From IMG/VR virus record IMGVR_UViG_3300009154_000082, positions 1 through 48,810 of that record: 48,810 nucleotides of DNA, one strand, 5' to 3'. The translations under genes were made by a program, and so were the position numbers. The number at the start of each line of letters is the position of its first letter. Position 1 is the stretch's first letter. The notes under the pieces are model-generated. The model was not told the origin of the DNA and searched no databases. It worked only from the letters and a program-made list of their open reading frames with translations. This document shows, piece after piece, positions 26,047-33,387 of the stretch. This stretch comes from a virus.

Positions 26047-26617
26047 TATAAGTTACTCCATTAAACCAATAATCACGTAGCTCTTCGTACTTGACAGTCT
26101 TGGTCAGGTTGTTACGAATCGTTTTACGAACCAATTCAGATGAACGCATATAGGTATTATTATCCCAAAGAGCAAACACAATCGCTCTAGAATATGAGCT
26201 ATATTCTTGTGCTCTGTTTAGGGCGAAATACTTACGATCACCCATGTACTGTTCACGATTGGTAGCATCAGACAGATGTGCAGCCTTATCAATAATACGG
26301 CTGTTAATCTGAAACTCGAAGTAAGTCAGACGATCACGATCCTCAACAGGAAGGTGAGCCTTAATATCATCCAGTTTATTATCCAGAATCAACTCGACGA
26401 TGTTACGATCCTGTAGAATAGCTTCCTTAGCCTTATGGATTTGAACATACTCATGCGCCTTGATCTTAACACGGTGTCCATTAGCCCAGCGAATAACAAA
26501 TCCTTCAGCATTCTTCAAATCATGGACATACTCCATAAATGATTTAGGATCAGTTACTTTACTGTGTTGTTCAACAACAGGAATATTAAATTGCATGATA
26601 AATGGTTTGATATTCAC
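26039..26617 (-). CDS. rnlA: RNA ligase 1 (Rnl1), C-terminal piece
   Basis: 192 residues, GTG start with AAAGGAG 7 nt upstream. NAEGFVIRW (residues ~36-44) is nucleotidyltransferase motif IV and RVKIKAHEY (~49-57) motif V with its two catalytic lysines; the helical rest (DDIKAHL...ELVRKTIRNNL) corresponds to the tRNA-specific Rnl1 C-terminal domain. Motifs I-III are in the gene at 27397-28026. Together 401 residues versus 374 in T4. It has its own promoter (26644-26672), so it is made as a separate polypeptide. Confidence 0.85.
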   Translation of the reverse strand: MNIKPFIMQFNIPVVEQHSKVTDPKSFMEYVHDLKNAEGFVIRWANGHRVKIKAHEYVQIHKAKEAILQDRNIVELILDNKLDDIKAHLPVEDRDRLTYFEFQINSRIIDKAAHLSDATNREQYMGDRKYFALNRAQEYSSYSRAIVFALWDNNTYMRSSELVRKTIRNNLTKTVKYEELRDYWFNGVTYNG

Positions 26618-26643
26618 AATAATCTCCTTTAAGACATTATTTT

Positions 26644-26672
26644 TATATAAATCAGGTTTGAAGGTTTGTCAA
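26644..26672 (-). promoter_or_regulatory. Promoter for the RNA ligase C-terminal piece
   Basis: TTGACA (26667-26672), 17 nt, TATATA (26644-26649), inside the sequence introduced with the endonuclease gene. Confidence 0.65.
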
Positions 26673-26674
26673 TA

Positions 26675-26682
26675 GATAAATA
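26675..26682 (+). promoter_or_regulatory. Late-type promoter of the endonuclease gene, one mismatch
   Basis: GATAAATA on the + strand. A hairpin (GTGGTT 26686-26691 with AACCAC 26710-26715, inner GAGA/TCTC) follows in the leader. Confidence 0.45.
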
Positions 26683-26741
26683 GATGTGGTTCACGAGACT
26701 GCAATCTCTAACCACCCTAACGCTTTCATGGAGCATCAGCA

Positions 26742-27395
26742 ATGATTATTTATTCAACCAAAAATATTCCCATAGGATATTACGTATATTTGTATTTACG
26801 TAACGATGGAACGCCTTACTATGTTGGTAAAGGAATACGTGATCGTGCATGGAAAAATCATAGACGTAATGGTAAAGGAATTCACACACCATCTGATCCA
26901 AAAAGAATAATCATCACTCATTGTGGATTAACTGAGTTATGGGCTTTTGCATTAGAACGATGGTATATTCGCTGGTATGGAAGAAAAGATTTAAATTCTG
27001 GAATATTACTAAACAAAACTGACGGTGGTGAAGGCGTTGTTGGAAGGTTGTTAATAGCACCTTCATGGAGCAAGTGTGGTACACTTGAATCTTTTAAGAT
27101 TATTTTAAAAAATAAAGTTTTGGAAGGAATGTCTGACCCTCAAATAGCTAAAGAGTTTGGTGTGTCTGCTACTATAGTTCATTCTTGGAGAAAGAAAATA
27201 GGAATATCTAACAGAAGAACTCATCTTAGAGATAAAGATTGGTTAAAAACCAAATATATCAATGAAAAATTGTCTTCACAACAAATCGCTGATCTTATTG
27301 GGTGCACTGGTACAGCAGTACAAAACTACTTGAACAAGTACAATATACCAATAAGATCAGCCACTCAACGTCAACAAAATAGAAAAGATCGTTAA
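26742..27395 (+). CDS. GIY-YIG homing endonuclease
   Basis: 217 residues. [19 protein letters not shown] (~13-31) is the GIY-YIG pair, followed by R-x-x-x-H ([10 protein letters not shown]), the ERWYIRWYG helix with catalytic Glu, and LNKTDGGEG. The C-terminal part has two helix-turn-helix repeats ([20 protein letters not shown] and [20 protein letters not shown]) for DNA recognition. GGAG 8 nt before the ATG. It lies on the + strand exactly between the two halves of the RNA ligase gene, its stop 1 nt from the N-half stop. Confidence 0.9.
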   Translation: MIIYSTKNIPIGYYVYLYLRNDGTPYYVGKGIRDRAWKNHRRNGKGIHTPSDPKRIIITHCGLTELWAFALERWYIRWYGRKDLNSGILLNKTDGGEGVVGRLLIAPSWSKCGTLESFKIILKNKVLEGMSDPQIAKEFGVSATIVHSWRKKIGISNRRTHLRDKDWLKTKYINEKLSSQQIADLIGCTGTAVQNYLNKYNIPIRSATQRQQNRKDR

Positions 27396-27396
27396 T

Positions 27397-28026
27397 TTAA
27401 AGATCAGCAAAAACACCCGTAACCATATGACGAACAGCCAACAGCGTAAGAGCGGGTTCCTTACCATAATCAATCACAATTCGCTTTTGTGGATGCATCC
27501 ATTCAAAGATAGGAGTATAACCAGCATTAATTAGTTTCCAACAGAAACCCGCATAATCAACATCCGACGATTCTACAAACTTCTCAACCATATCATGAAA
27601 GTCTGGTGCTACCATCTTAGTTCCCCACACAAGATTACCTTCATGTGCAAAACTTGCAATCATGCTACCGTCAAGTTTAGTATCAACCCAATGTTCTTTG
27701 GAGAAATCCAAGTTATGTAGTTGAGTTTCCTCTCTTTCATTAATATTGAAAAACTTAAAAAGAGGACGACGAATGATGTTGCCAGTAGCAGTATCAAAGA
27801 TGATACCACGACACTCACGGCGAATCTTCGCGTTTACATCTTCTGTAGGTACAGCTTCACCATAGGCGTAATCCCACGTATCTACATCAGGAAACGTATC
27901 AGTCATCATCATATTATAGTTAATGACAGTGTAACCTTCCTTAACGGCAACCACGAACTCATCCCTACCTTCAATAGCAGGAAGCACGTCACTGATATTC
28001 TTAATGATAGGGAATTCATAGTTCAC
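27397..28026 (-). CDS. rnlA: RNA ligase 1 (Rnl1), N-terminal piece
   Basis: 209 residues, GTG start with GGAG 7 nt upstream. KLDGS (residues 117-121) is motif I with the AMP-binding Lys117; ECRGIIFD (~71-78) precedes it as in Rnl1; FEWMHPQKRIVIDY (~174-187) is motif IIIa. The frame stops right after GVFADL, where the opposite-strand endonuclease gene begins; the C-terminal piece resumes with NIKPFIMQF. Rnl1 seals the anticodon nicks made by host nucleases such as PrrC. Confidence 0.87.
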   Translation of the reverse strand: MNYEFPIIKNISDVLPAIEGRDEFVVAVKEGYTVINYNMMMTDTFPDVDTWDYAYGEAVPTEDVNAKIRRECRGIIFDTATGNIIRRPLFKFFNINEREETQLHNLDFSKEHWVDTKLDGSMIASFAHEGNLVWGTKMVAPDFHDMVEKFVESSDVDYAGFCWKLINAGYTPIFEWMHPQKRIVIDYGKEPALTLLAVRHMVTGVFADL

Positions 28027-28199
28027 ATCTTTTCTCCAATTACATCATAATAATGTTCGTCTTGTTCAACACGAACCATCATACCAAGGTCCATCATCTT
28101 ATTATGATTTTCCATCATCCTACGCATAGCAATTTCTGGGTTCTCACGAATCCAAGACTTATACATATGATGTTCAATTCTGACCAAACCTTCAGTCAT
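28023..28199 (-). CDS. Small helical protein, 58 residues
   Basis: MTEGLVRIEHHMYKSWIREN then IAMRRMMENHNKMMDLGMMV, ending DEHYYDVIGEKM. Met-rich. ATG at 28197-28199 has AAGGAA. Stop overlaps the GTG of the ligase N-piece. Confidence 0.62.
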   Translation of the reverse strand: MTEGLVRIEHHMYKSWIRENPEIAMRRMMENHNKMMDLGMMVRVEQDEHYYDVIGEKM

Positions 28200-28209
28200 A
28201 ATAAATTCC

Positions 28210-28422
28210 TTAATCCATTGGTATGCCGGGATCAATCGTCAATCCCTTATGGTGATTATCGGTAACACAGAATGTAGAGATTGCGAATGATTTATTTACA
28301 AACTTCTTAGCCATATTACCAGCAGCCTGTACACATTCTACACGGGTTTTATAGGGAAGCTCTACCTTCTTAAGGTATTCACCATCCAAATTAAAGAACC
28401 AAAGTACTAACCACATTTTCAT
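28210..28422 (-). CDS. Unknown small protein, 70 residues
   Basis: MKMWLVLWFFNLDGEYLKKV, ELPYKTRVECVQAAGNMAKK, SFAISTFCVTDNHHKGLTID. The short N-terminal hydrophobic stretch followed by EC-x-x-AAxxMA and CVTD resembles small phage proteins processed as periplasmic or membrane-linked; unproven. Starts 1 nt after the methyltransferase stop. Confidence 0.62.
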   Translation of the reverse strand: MKMWLVLWFFNLDGEYLKKVELPYKTRVECVQAAGNMAKKFVNKSFAISTFCVTDNHHKGLTIDPGIPMD

Positions 28423-28423
28423 A

Positions 28424-28948
28424 TTAAATCTTTCCAAAAAATTGTGTTTGCGAGGCATTCTTATGCCAGAACAGATACCAGCAGCAATTGTCTTTTCCGA
28501 CTGACTTGCTATCTTCTATCCACTTTACCCTTCCGATACTAACGACCTTTTCAAGACGTGTCAAGTAGGGTACAGCCTGTTTCGTGTGCATCCAATCAGC
28601 ATCAAACAAAAGCCATGTAGGCAACTGATTGCTAAGATTTTCAATAATAGGATGGAGTATTTTTCTGTCCCATGGTGGATTGGTAATGAAGCAATCATTG
28701 CCGCCATGATTGTATTGCATGGTGGTTGCGTCACCAACCCTCTGGATAGGCCATATAGGTTCAACATCGACACCATACGTACATCTATGACCATGTGCCT
28801 GTAGGTGGTCTATAAGGCGACCATCACCAGCGCAAGGCTCAATGAAGACAGTGCCCGCTGCCAAGTGTGGTAGCAACGGCAGCACCGCCTTCATGGGGGT
28901 AAAATACTTATCTCTTTCACGCCTTACGAAATCGCTTCGTTTTCCCAT
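28424..28948 (-). CDS. NPPW-type methyltransferase
   Basis: 174 residues: DKYFTPMKAVLPLLPHL, VFIEPCAGDGRLIDHL (SAM motif I), YGVDVEPIWPIQRVGDATTM, DCFITNPPWDRKILHPII (motif IV NPPW), LLFDADWMHTKQA. NPPW marks amino-methyltransferases, usually of adenine or cytosine in DNA, here without a separate target-recognition domain. Single-subunit, compact. It overlaps the upstream gene by 1 nt. Confidence 0.82.
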   Translation of the reverse strand: MGKRSDFVRRERDKYFTPMKAVLPLLPHLAAGTVFIEPCAGDGRLIDHLQAHGHRCTYGVDVEPIWPIQRVGDATTMQYNHGGNDCFITNPPWDRKILHPIIENLSNQLPTWLLFDADWMHTKQAVPYLTRLEKVVSIGRVKWIEDSKSVGKDNCCWYLFWHKNASQTQFFGKI

Positions 28949-29289
28949 TAAGCGTTTTCCATCTTTTCAAAACCAAATGAAGCAACCTTGTATGCTTCGC
29001 CATCGACAATCATCGTATCGCCAACTGACGAAGAGCGATGACCAATGGTACGACCCATGAACTTACGCAGAGGAGCAAGAACCTTGACGTTCTCGTTGAA
29101 GTCAGGATTATCATAAAGTTGACCGTCCATTACAAACTCTTCGCCCTTTGACCATGAACCATCAATATTATTGGTCCAGCGATATGCATAGTTAAGGCCA
29201 GCATTAATATCATTACCATCAAATGTAACAGCAGCAACTGCTTCCTGCGTGTTGGTTTCCCGATCCATGTGAATAACCATAATCTGCAT
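28948..29289 (-). CDS. Unknown protein, 113 residues
   Basis: MQIMVIHMDRETNTQEAVAA, VTFDGNDINAGLNYAYRWTN, DGSWSKGEEFVMDGQLYDNP, GRTIGHRSSSVGDTMIVDGE. The VGD.M.VDGE...VASFGF ending is common in small phage and plasmid proteins of unknown function. AAGGAA precedes the ATG. Confidence 0.68.
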   Translation of the reverse strand: MQIMVIHMDRETNTQEAVAAVTFDGNDINAGLNYAYRWTNNIDGSWSKGEEFVMDGQLYDNPDFNENVKVLAPLRKFMGRTIGHRSSSVGDTMIVDGEAYKVASFGFEKMENA

Positions 29290-29320
29290 TTTTAAATTCC
29301 TTTTCTCTGTCTATGAAAGG

Positions 29321-29349
29321 ACAATAATCGATACGTTGATTCGTGTCAA
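29321..29349 (-). promoter_or_regulatory. Sigma70-type promoter with CGAATCA spacer
   Basis: TTGACA (29344-29349), 17 nt, TATTGT (29321-29326). Confidence 0.7.
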
Positions 29350-29355
29350 CCAGTT

Positions 29356-30006
29356 TTAAAAATTATTTTTTATCTGACGTGCATTTTCCATGCGCTTGAA
29401 CATGGTATACCAATCCTTGAATTCCTTCACATTCTTGACAGTAGGAGCAGTCATCTTAAGGCCAGCTTCCTTGAAACTCTGCTTAAGAGCTTCGCCCTTT
29501 TCCTTACCCATGAACTTAGTGATGAAGGCAACAAGGCACTTTCGAAAGGTCGAATCGTGATGACGATGACCGTTGGTATGAGCCAACTCATGAAGCAGAA
29601 TATATGCGTTCATACCATTACGATTAAGAACAATCCGATTGCTATAAGCAATACCACTATAACGAATCATTTTTTTGGAATATTCAATACGAGGCGAAGT
29701 GCTGCTAACACGATTGGTCTTGTGCTTTTCCCATGCCTTGGAAGCAAACACTTTATCAGCAAACTTCTGTGCTTCCTCCAAAGTATGAAAGACCACACCA
29801 CGACCATGAATTGCCATGAACTTGTTTTCAGCATTGTAAGTCTTCTGGCGAGTGCTATCACGAAGGGTGTTACGGCCCATCTTCAGGATCATATTCTTTT
29901 CCTTCGCTTTTGCGACATACTCAGCATATAGATTAGCAACCCGCAGAGAGACTTCATTCTCATCAGCAATTTCACGAATTTGATTGATGCTAAGATAAAT
30001 TGACAT
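29356..30006 (-). CDS. Zinc metallopeptidase-like protein
   Basis: 216 residues. YILLHELAHTNGHRHHDSTF (about residues 134-153) contains HELAH, the HExxH zinc site, with further His and a following FRK as in SprT/putative phage metallopeptidases. Upstream RIVLNRNGMNAY is the usual edge strand. The N-terminal ~60 residues are helical and basic, the C-terminal ~60 helical. Cellular, no signal peptide. A sigma70-type promoter lies at 30036-30063. Confidence 0.8.
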   Translation of the reverse strand: MSIYLSINQIREIADENEVSLRVANLYAEYVAKAKEKNMILKMGRNTLRDSTRQKTYNAENKFMAIHGRGVVFHTLEEAQKFADKVFASKAWEKHKTNRVSSTSPRIEYSKKMIRYSGIAYSNRIVLNRNGMNAYILLHELAHTNGHRHHDSTFRKCLVAFITKFMGKEKGEALKQSFKEAGLKMTAPTVKNVKEFKDWYTMFKRMENARQIKNNF

Positions 30007-30035
30007 AATGCATATCCTTCCGTCTTGATGAAGTG

Positions 30036-30063
30036 ATTATACACTATGTCGATGTAGAGTCAA
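30036..30063 (-). promoter_or_regulatory. Sigma70-type promoter for the metallopeptidase gene
   Basis: TTGACT (30058-30063), 16 nt, TATAAT (30036-30041). Confidence 0.7.
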
Positions 30064-30096
30064 TAACTATTTTTTATTTTTTTTATCTGATAATGA

Positions 30097-30125
30097 TTGA
30101 CATCTTAATATAATTCGTTTATACG
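30097..30125 (+). promoter_or_regulatory. Sigma70-type promoter, + strand
   Basis: TTGACA (30097-30102), 17 nt, TATACG (30120-30125); the spacer holds AATTCG, the shared element reversed. It precedes the isolated + strand gene at 30158. Confidence 0.55.
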
Positions 30126-30157
30126 GCGCTTATATTGTTAATAATAAGGAATAAAAA

Positions 30158-30388
30158 ATGACTATCGCATTTTGTGAAATTACTGATACTTTTGGCGGTG
30201 AAGCAAACTATTCATGGGTGCGTCGAGCAGAAGTTTCTTGTATTGATGCAAGTAATCGTGCCGTGGTGCGTCGAGCCAAGAAGGCACTTGGTGTGACTAA
30301 TGAACGAACTATTAATCATGATTTTGGTGATTCAATACAACTTGATTTTGTTGGTCAATGTAAGCGAATGTTTATTACTTTTATGTAA
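30158..30388 (+). CDS. Small conserved-type phage protein, 76 residues
   Basis: MTIAFCEITDTFGGEANYSW, VRRAEVSCIDASNRAVVRRA, then KKALGVTNERTINHDFGDSI. The NYSWVRR...RRAK-x-x-x-G motif occurs in small proteins of other phages and in mobile elements; no role known. AAGGA precedes the ATG; flanked by its own promoter and a bidirectional terminator. Confidence 0.72.
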   Translation: MTIAFCEITDTFGGEANYSWVRRAEVSCIDASNRAVVRRAKKALGVTNERTINHDFGDSIQLDFVGQCKRMFITFM

Positions 30389-30390
30389 AA

Positions 30391-30420
30391 AATCCCTCAG
30401 ATTTCTCTGAGGGATTTCTT
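30391..30420. terminator. Bidirectional intrinsic terminator
   Basis: AATCCCTCAGA (30391-30401) pairs with TCTGAGGGATT (30406-30416) around TTTC, with A-run before and T-run after. Serves the + gene at 30158 and the minus genes from 30611. Confidence 0.85.
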
Positions 30421-30611
30421 TACCATTTTATTTCATACCCTTGAGATATAGGAAAAGTAAAATTCTTAAGGTCTTTTACTTCATCCATCATAGCATTACC
30501 ACTATAGTTAGGATAGATACGACCTTCGATAAAAACACCATCCTTATAGATGTTGCAACCATAGTCTGGCCATTTAGGTTCGACGGGAGTGCTAAAGATT
30601 TGATATTCCAT
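30420..30611 (-). CDS. Unknown small protein, 63 residues
   Basis: MEYQIFSTPVEPKWPDYGCN, IYKDGVFIEGRIYPNYSGNA, ending FPISQGYEIKW. Beta-rich. ATG at 30609-30611 with GGTGAG is preferred to a GTG three codons earlier. Confidence 0.6.
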   Translation of the reverse strand: MEYQIFSTPVEPKWPDYGCNIYKDGVFIEGRIYPNYSGNAMMDEVKDLKNFTFPISQGYEIKW

Positions 30612-30612
30612 C

Positions 30613-30768
30613 TTACTCACCTTTCAGTTCACGAATGTCTGCTTCGTAGCCAATAACTACACGCTTCAGACGTTCAACATGATCAGCATCACTATTAGGA
30701 TTATTAATAATAGCCTTGTAGCTATCAACGTTTGCTTGAAGAGCATTGATAAGATCATTAACGGACAT
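30613..30768 (-). CDS. Small coiled-coil protein, 51 residues
   Basis: MSVNDLINALQANVDSYKAI, NNPNSDADHVERLKRVVIGY, EADIRELKGE. AAAGGA before the ATG at 30766-30768. Two helices with an Asn/Asp-rich turn. Confidence 0.62.
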   Translation of the reverse strand: MSVNDLINALQANVDSYKAIINNPNSDADHVERLKRVVIGYEADIRELKGE

Positions 30769-30794
30769 TTCGATTTCCTTTCGTCTATGTCCTA

Positions 30795-30822
30795 ACAATA
30801 ATGATTCTTTTTAATCTGTCAA
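30795..30822 (-). promoter_or_regulatory. Sigma70-type promoter
   Basis: TTGACA (30817-30822), 16 nt, TATTGT (30795-30800), for the two small genes below. Confidence 0.6.
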
Positions 30823-30825
30823 CAC

Positions 30826-31236
30826 TTAAAGATCATTTTCTTTACGATTTTCGGAATAATAAGGATCAAAATCACCGCCGGGGTAACGTGCCTTAAGCTT
30901 CTCGACATTCTCAGCCAAAACTTCGTTTGGATTAATACCCAAGGCATTACAGGCATTCACCCAATACCAAGCAATGTCACCAAGCTCACGCTTCATATGA
31001 AAAATATTGTCTTCATTCAAAGGCTTACCTTGAAACAACATCTTCTTGACGATTTCCTGAAACTCACCGCTTTCACTGCCAAGGCCAAATGCACCAGTGA
31101 TCAGTAGGGCAACATTCACAGTCTCGTGTTGATCAAGTTCACACAGACGTTCAATAAGAGTATCCAAATCTTTACTAGGCATTGATGCAAGTTCAAATGT
31201 GAAGTCTGCATACTTGTTTAGATTAATTTCATTCAT
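30826..31236 (-). CDS. MazG-like nucleotide pyrophosphohydrolase
   Basis: 136 residues from the ATG at 31234-31236. GLGSESGEFQEIVKKMLFQG (E-x-x-E of the first metal pair) and MKRELGDIAWYWVNACNALG (E-x-x-D second pair) are the all-alpha NTP-PPase motifs, then NPNEVLAENVEKLKARYPGGDF as in MazG-like phage proteins. Such enzymes hydrolyse (d)NTPs and can lower ppGpp signalling. It overlaps the nuclease gene by 8 nt. Confidence 0.88.
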   Translation of the reverse strand: MNEINLNKYADFTFELASMPSKDLDTLIERLCELDQHETVNVALLITGAFGLGSESGEFQEIVKKMLFQGKPLNEDNIFHMKRELGDIAWYWVNACNALGINPNEVLAENVEKLKARYPGGDFDPYYSENRKENDL

Positions 31237-31897
31237 TTTCAAACCTTTCATGATATTCAATGCACATTTTCTTTGCTTTTGGTAGATAGTCCTTAGCCTT
31301 ACGGACAAAGATTTGTGCTTCGTTTAGTTCGTCTACGCCGATTGCGACAACGATGTTAGGATATAATAATTTTGTTCTTTCCCAGAGCATGAAAGAGTAC
31401 ATGGATGTTTGAAGAAAATAATTCTCAATCCATTCTTCTTTCTTTTCTTTTTCAGATGTTTTGAAGTCGATGATCGATGGAAGACCACGATAATCAGCGA
31501 CCAAATCGACTGAACCAGCAGTCTTCAATGTATCTGAATATAACTGACCTTCAGAACTTCGAATATTGTTGACGTTAGCCCTGACAAAGTTTCGCAGTTG
31601 ATTATAACAACGGGTTGTCAATGGCATTTCACCTGCCATATCGACAGGTTCATTCAACACATACTTTTCACAGATTGCATGGACCGCCGTACCACGAGCA
31701 GAAGCTTGCTGCATCTTACGATTAGCTTCTTCTTCTCCAACCCTCTCACGCCAACGATCTAGGCCAGATTTATCTGACATGGCGCTAAGGATTGTGGTAA
31801 CGGAAGGATACTTCTTACCGTTAGGGATTTGATAGTATCTTTTCGGCCCATTAATCTGCAATAGCTTTGGTAGCTCTATTAGATCAAGGTTAAACAT
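31229..31897 (-). CDS. PD-(D/E)XK nuclease, RecB/Cas4-like
   Basis: 222 residues. ARGTAVHAICEKY (G-x-x-x-H motif, ~67-79), GSVDLVADYRGLPSIIDFKTS (~127-147: D of GSVD, then IIDFKT with D and K), then QTSMYSF (Q-x3-Y). This is the complete RecB-family nuclease site and is followed by no helicase. Position beside PhoH and near primase suggests DNA processing in replication or recombination. Confidence 0.87.
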   Translation of the reverse strand: MFNLDLIELPKLLQINGPKRYYQIPNGKKYPSVTTILSAMSDKSGLDRWRERVGEEEANRKMQQASARGTAVHAICEKYVLNEPVDMAGEMPLTTRCYNQLRNFVRANVNNIRSSEGQLYSDTLKTAGSVDLVADYRGLPSIIDFKTSEKEKKEEWIENYFLQTSMYSFMLWERTKLLYPNIVVAIGVDELNEAQIFVRKAKDYLPKAKKMCIEYHERFENE

Positions 31898-32061
31898 TAT
31901 CTTTGTTCATTTTTCCAAAGATCAGTAGAAGCTACAGACTTTACAAAAGTTTCTTCAATCGCATTAAAAACATATAGAGCAGCTTCTATCTGAACATATA
32001 CATTGTCACTGCTATTATAATTATCAATTACGAAACGCTGTACAAATTCACGTTTATCCAT
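31897..32061 (-). CDS. Small helical protein, 54 residues
   Basis: MDKREFVQRFVIDNYNSSDN, VYVQIEAALYVFNAIEETFV, ending KSVASTDLWKNEQR. ATG at 32059-32061 with AAAGGAA. Overlaps the nuclease start by 1 nt. Confidence 0.62.
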   Translation of the reverse strand: MDKREFVQRFVIDNYNSSDNVYVQIEAALYVFNAIEETFVKSVASTDLWKNEQR

Positions 32062-32075
32062 TTTATATTCCTTTA

Positions 32076-32834
32076 TCAATATAGTCCTAATTCATACTCA
32101 GCGATAATGAACGATTTGACAAAGCCAGAGCGCACAATATCATCAATACCAAATTGAACAGTAGACATGAAGCCCATACGTTCAAACACTTTCATCATAT
32201 CCTTAAGACCAGATACTTCATTGTAGCGAGTCGAAGACAGATCATCCTGTTTTGTATCGCCACAAAGAATTACTCTACTATGATCGCCAGTTCTTGTCAA
32301 CACAGTTCTTAGCTCAACATAGCGTTGGTTCTGAACTTCATCTACTAGGATGATTGCGTTGTCGATGGTGGTTCCACGAAGGTATGATGTTGTGTGAAAT
32401 TCAATGATTCCTTTTTGCTTAAGGATTTCATAAGCATCATCGCGGTGGAACAACTCGCAGCAGATAGCTCTATAGGCTGCTTCAAAAACTTCACCTTTTT
32501 CTTTGACATTTCCTGGCAAGAACCCTTGATCTTTTGATGATTGTGTATTGCGAATAATTACAAGCTTTTTACGTGGTGATCTTTCATTCATAATTTCGTT
32601 AAGTGCAAGATATATTGAAACGAAAGTTTTGCCAGTACCCGCGCATCCATGTAGAAATAAATTTTTACCTTCATCATATGCATCAAATGTTTTTACTTGA
32701 TTGTCGGTAATTGGGTAAATATCTTTTAAATCAAAATGTTGCTGCTTGATAGTTGGAACAAGTTTAACTGCTGCTCCTTTTTCAGCTAGTCTTTGTTGTC
32801 TTTTTGTTAAACGCTGAGTGCTTCTGGCTACCAT
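32076..32834 (-). CDS. phoH: PhoH-like ATPase
   Basis: 252 residues from the ATG at 32832-32834 (AGGAG). FLHGCAGTGKTFVSIYLAL is Walker A, RGTTIDNAIILVDEVQNQ Walker B, LTRTGDHSRVILCGDTKQDDL the PhoH-typical sensor stretch, and QFGIDDIVRSGFVKSFI the C-terminal Arg finger region. PhoH is standard in T4-like marine and rhizobial phages; role (RNA/DNA helicase-type or phosphate-related) is not settled. A cluster position with nuclease and RNase H is usual. Confidence 0.92.
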   Translation of the reverse strand: MVARSTQRLTKRQQRLAEKGAAVKLVPTIKQQHFDLKDIYPITDNQVKTFDAYDEGKNLFLHGCAGTGKTFVSIYLALNEIMNERSPRKKLVIIRNTQSSKDQGFLPGNVKEKGEVFEAAYRAICCELFHRDDAYEILKQKGIIEFHTTSYLRGTTIDNAIILVDEVQNQRYVELRTVLTRTGDHSRVILCGDTKQDDLSSTRYNEVSGLKDMMKVFERMGFMSTVQFGIDDIVRSGFVKSFIIAEYELGLY

Positions 32835-32883
32835 ATTGGCTCCTAGTGTTGTTAGTGTTATCACTGAAGCATAATATATACGT

Positions 32884-33192
32884 CTAAAAAGGCTGCTTTG
32901 CTCTTGCTTTGTTTACAGCCTCTCTAGTTTTTGATTCTTTTATACCCTTGTTTCCATGCGTTTGTGCAAGAGGCGAGTGCGGGTTTGCATTCGAAATGCG
33001 GGAAAGCATGTCGTTAAATCCACCGTCATTTTTATGGGTAATACCTGCTATACCAGAAATAAATGCAGGTGCAGTGATTGCTTGTTTTAGATGAGGACGC
33101 TCTTCAAGATATGTTTGGAGAGCATTCCATGATCCCCAAAAGTCATCTTCTGGTTCGCCCGTTTCTGTATTGTAAACAGAGTATAATGGCAT
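32884..33192 (-). CDS. Conserved T4-like protein of the MPLYSVYNTETGE type
   Basis: 102 residues. MPLYSVYNTETGEPEDDFWG, YLEERPHLKQAITAPAFISG, GFNDMLSRISNANPHSPLAQ, TREAVNKARAKQPF. It matches the layout of an FmdB-related protein of cyanophage-type T4 relatives (LY-x-[VF]-x-NTETGE, NPH-[LI], SG..G, G-[FW]-N-[DE]-[MV]-L-x-RI) without zinc cysteines. Function unknown. Confidence 0.75.
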   Translation of the reverse strand: MPLYSVYNTETGEPEDDFWGSWNALQTYLEERPHLKQAITAPAFISGIAGITHKNDGGFNDMLSRISNANPHSPLAQTHGNKGIKESKTREAVNKARAKQPF

Positions 33193-33195
33193 TTA

Positions 33196-33366
33196 TTAAA
33201 ACTCTTCATCAAGGTCTAAGAGATAATCGACATTGCGTGTTTTTAACGCATTTTGCATTCTCTTCAGCTTCCTACGTTCTTTTACGTTATTATGATAACC
33301 ATTGTCATATTGATCTTCTTCATGGAAATCATCAAATCGTGGGTTGCGTGAAAACTTCTTACTCAT
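33196..33366 (-). CDS. Small basic protein, 56 residues
   Basis: MSKKFSRNPRFDDFHEEDQY, DNGYHNNVKERRKLKRMQNA, ending VDYLLDLDEEF. Highly charged, likely flexible. Lies 3 nt upstream of the MPLYSV-type gene and is probably coupled to it. Confidence 0.65.
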   Translation of the reverse strand: MSKKFSRNPRFDDFHEEDQYDNGYHNNVKERRKLKRMQNALKTRNVDYLLDLDEEF

Positions 33367-33387
33367 TTAGTAACGCTCCAGTAGTAT

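Noticed and set aside
26618-27396. Intron in the RNA ligase gene
   Set aside because: The C-terminal piece has its own Shine-Dalgarno sequence, GTG and promoter, and no intron core was seen; a gene in pieces is simpler, though RT-PCR is needed.
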